Below are positions 63,208 to 64,000 of a stretch of DNA of 64,000 nucleotides, one piece after another (the stretch's first letter is position 1; every line of letters begins with the position of its first letter). The stretch lies in contig NQWY01024837.1 in NCBI GenBank assembly GCA_019425655.1, positions 62,001 to 126,000 of the forward strand. The letters run 5' to 3'. Source of the DNA: Rhizophagus prolifer (Eukaryota > Glomeromycota > Glomeromycetes > Glomerales > Glomeraceae). The position numbers and the translations under genes are program-made. The notes beneath the pieces were generated by a model. The model was not told the origin of the DNA, did not search any database, and saw nothing but the letters and a program-made list of their open reading frames with translations.

Positions 63208-64000
63208 ATGGATTTGGGAATCGAAGTGATATTGGAACTTTTTTCCAGAGAAGGTATCCAAAAGGTTTTCAATACGGATATCGATTTCCATCATACTTCT
63301 GAAAATTCTCAGCGAATCTTTGCTTTACGTGAAGAATACATCAAAACCATAGATCAGGTCATTCTCTTTTTACAGAATCAGAACCCTACATTAGCAAGAC
63401 AGATTTGTTCTATGAATTTTCTTCCGGAAGCTTCCCGATTCAATCAATTAGATGACATGGAGTTTGCCTTTGGAAATATGGGATTGCAGGATAAGGCAAA
63501 ACATTTGGCAACATTATATCTGGAAGATCTTTCCGATTATATTGTAGAAAATATCGATTCTGATTTTGGCTTCAGCAGATATGCAGAGCGATTGGGAAAA
63601 AGTGCCAATTCTTTTGATGAATTATATTCTAAAATTAATGCAGATCCAACTTTCATCGATGATTTTACATTAAAGATTCTTAAAGAAAATCTGGAACTGG
63701 TTCAGCCAAAGCTGGTTTGTTTTTCGGTGCCGTTTCCTGGGAATTTATATTCCGCTTTCCGATGTGCAAAGTTCATCAAAGAAAATTATCCGAACATCAA
63801 AACTGCAATGGGCGGTGGTTTCCCGAATACAGAACTCAGAGAAGTTAAGGATGTGCGCGTATTTGAATTCTTTGATTTTATCACTCTAGACGACGGCGAA
63901 TTACCATTGGAATTGGTTTATGAAAATATTTGTCATTCTGAACATTGTGAAGAATCTCAATATAAAAGAACTTTCCTACTAAAAAGCGGAGAAGTAACTT
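63208..64000 (+). CDS. B12-binding-domain radical SAM-type protein, N-terminal part
   Basis: Frame read from the ATG at 63208, open to the window edge (264 residues). An upstream in-frame TAA lies just before. The visible part has a helical N-terminus and a Rossmann-type segment (K-L-V-C-F-S-V-P-F-P-G-N-L-Y, then A-M-G-G-G-F-P-N) typical of the cobalamin-binding domains of B12-dependent radical SAM proteins. The CxxxCxxC cluster is expected beyond the edge. The His of the DxHxxG B12 ligand motif is not apparent, as in many members. Substrate unknown. Confidence 0.7.
   Translation, partial: MDLGIEVILELFSREGIQKVFNTDIDFHHTSENSQRIFALREEYIKTIDQVILFLQNQNPTLARQICSMNFLPEASRFNQLDDMEFAFGNMGLQDKAKHLATLYLEDLSDYIVENIDSDFGFSRYAERLGKSANSFDELYSKINADPTFIDDFTLKILKENLELVQPKLVCFSVPFPGNLYSAFRCAKFIKENYPNIKTAMGGGFPNTELREVKDVRVFEFFDFITLDDGELPLELVYENICHSEHCEESQYKRTFLLKSGEVT

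Overview
The window looks like a piece of a flavobacterial chromosome, probably Weeksellaceae (Chryseobacterium or Epilithonimonas-like). The evidence is an AT-rich base composition, promoters with a TAnnTTTG -7 box, a SusC/SusD pair, a type IX secretion tail, a MarR-led zeaxanthin gene cluster, and housekeeping proteins (PolA, RF3, MgtE, UvrD, Ppa) of Bacteroidota type. The assignment rests on gene content and recalled family resemblance; no database search was run.

Layout. 1-4395 is the right end of an integrative element. It holds a cytoplasmic subtilisin-like protease (cut by the window edge) in an operon with an AAA+ ATPase, then a tyrosine recombinase beside a duplicated 3' half of a tRNA with anticodon CAT. 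4396-8152 carries one orphan gene for a tailspike-like protein and ends in a decayed copy of the same tRNA 3' end, so it may be a second insertion at the same site. 8339-9267 holds a Crp/Fnr-type regulator behind a long non-coding leader. 9492-16725 is a one-direction signalling operon (two hybrid kinases, two single-domain response regulators, stand-alone CheR and CheB). 16753-21431 (minus strand) is MarR-crtI-crtB-SRPBCC-crtZ-crtYcd for zeaxanthin.

21652-28193 holds a TPR protein, a DUF4349 lipoprotein, RF3 (prfC), an MFS carrier and an aspartase. 28193-30932 is a short glycan-type cluster whose first gene, a methyltransferase, is frameshifted. 30929-39471 is mostly housekeeping: FUSC transporter, UvrD/PcrA helicase, LolD, RadC, a GNAT/FemAB-like protein, pyrophosphatase and MgtE. 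39572-42704 has a lipoprotein, a repeat-bearing secreted protein with a T9SS tail, and an SUMF1-type protein. 42828-47581 has DNA polymerase I, two small enzyme-like proteins and an M28 peptidase.

47614-59028 is a beta-glucan utilisation locus. A catalytically degenerate NUDIX-winged-helix regulator and an MFS carrier diverge from susC-susD-PKD lipoprotein-GH30-GH16-GH30. The enzyme set fits a beta-1,3/1,6-glucan such as laminarin or fungal/oomycete wall glucan. An internal terminator separates the binding/transport genes from the glycosidases.

59074-64000 has a lipoprotein, an M14 carboxypeptidase, a TerC-type membrane protein, an XRE-type regulator, tRNA-Arg(CCT) and the start of a B12-binding radical-SAM-type protein. 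A palindrome of the form TTACA-NN-TGTAA recurs upstream of the M14 gene, terC and the XRE gene and may be the operator of the XRE regulator.

The best candidates for something little described are the ATPase-protease pair on the tRNA-associated element, the possible tandem insertion carrying only a tailspike-like gene, and the TTACA-NN-TGTAA palindrome family.
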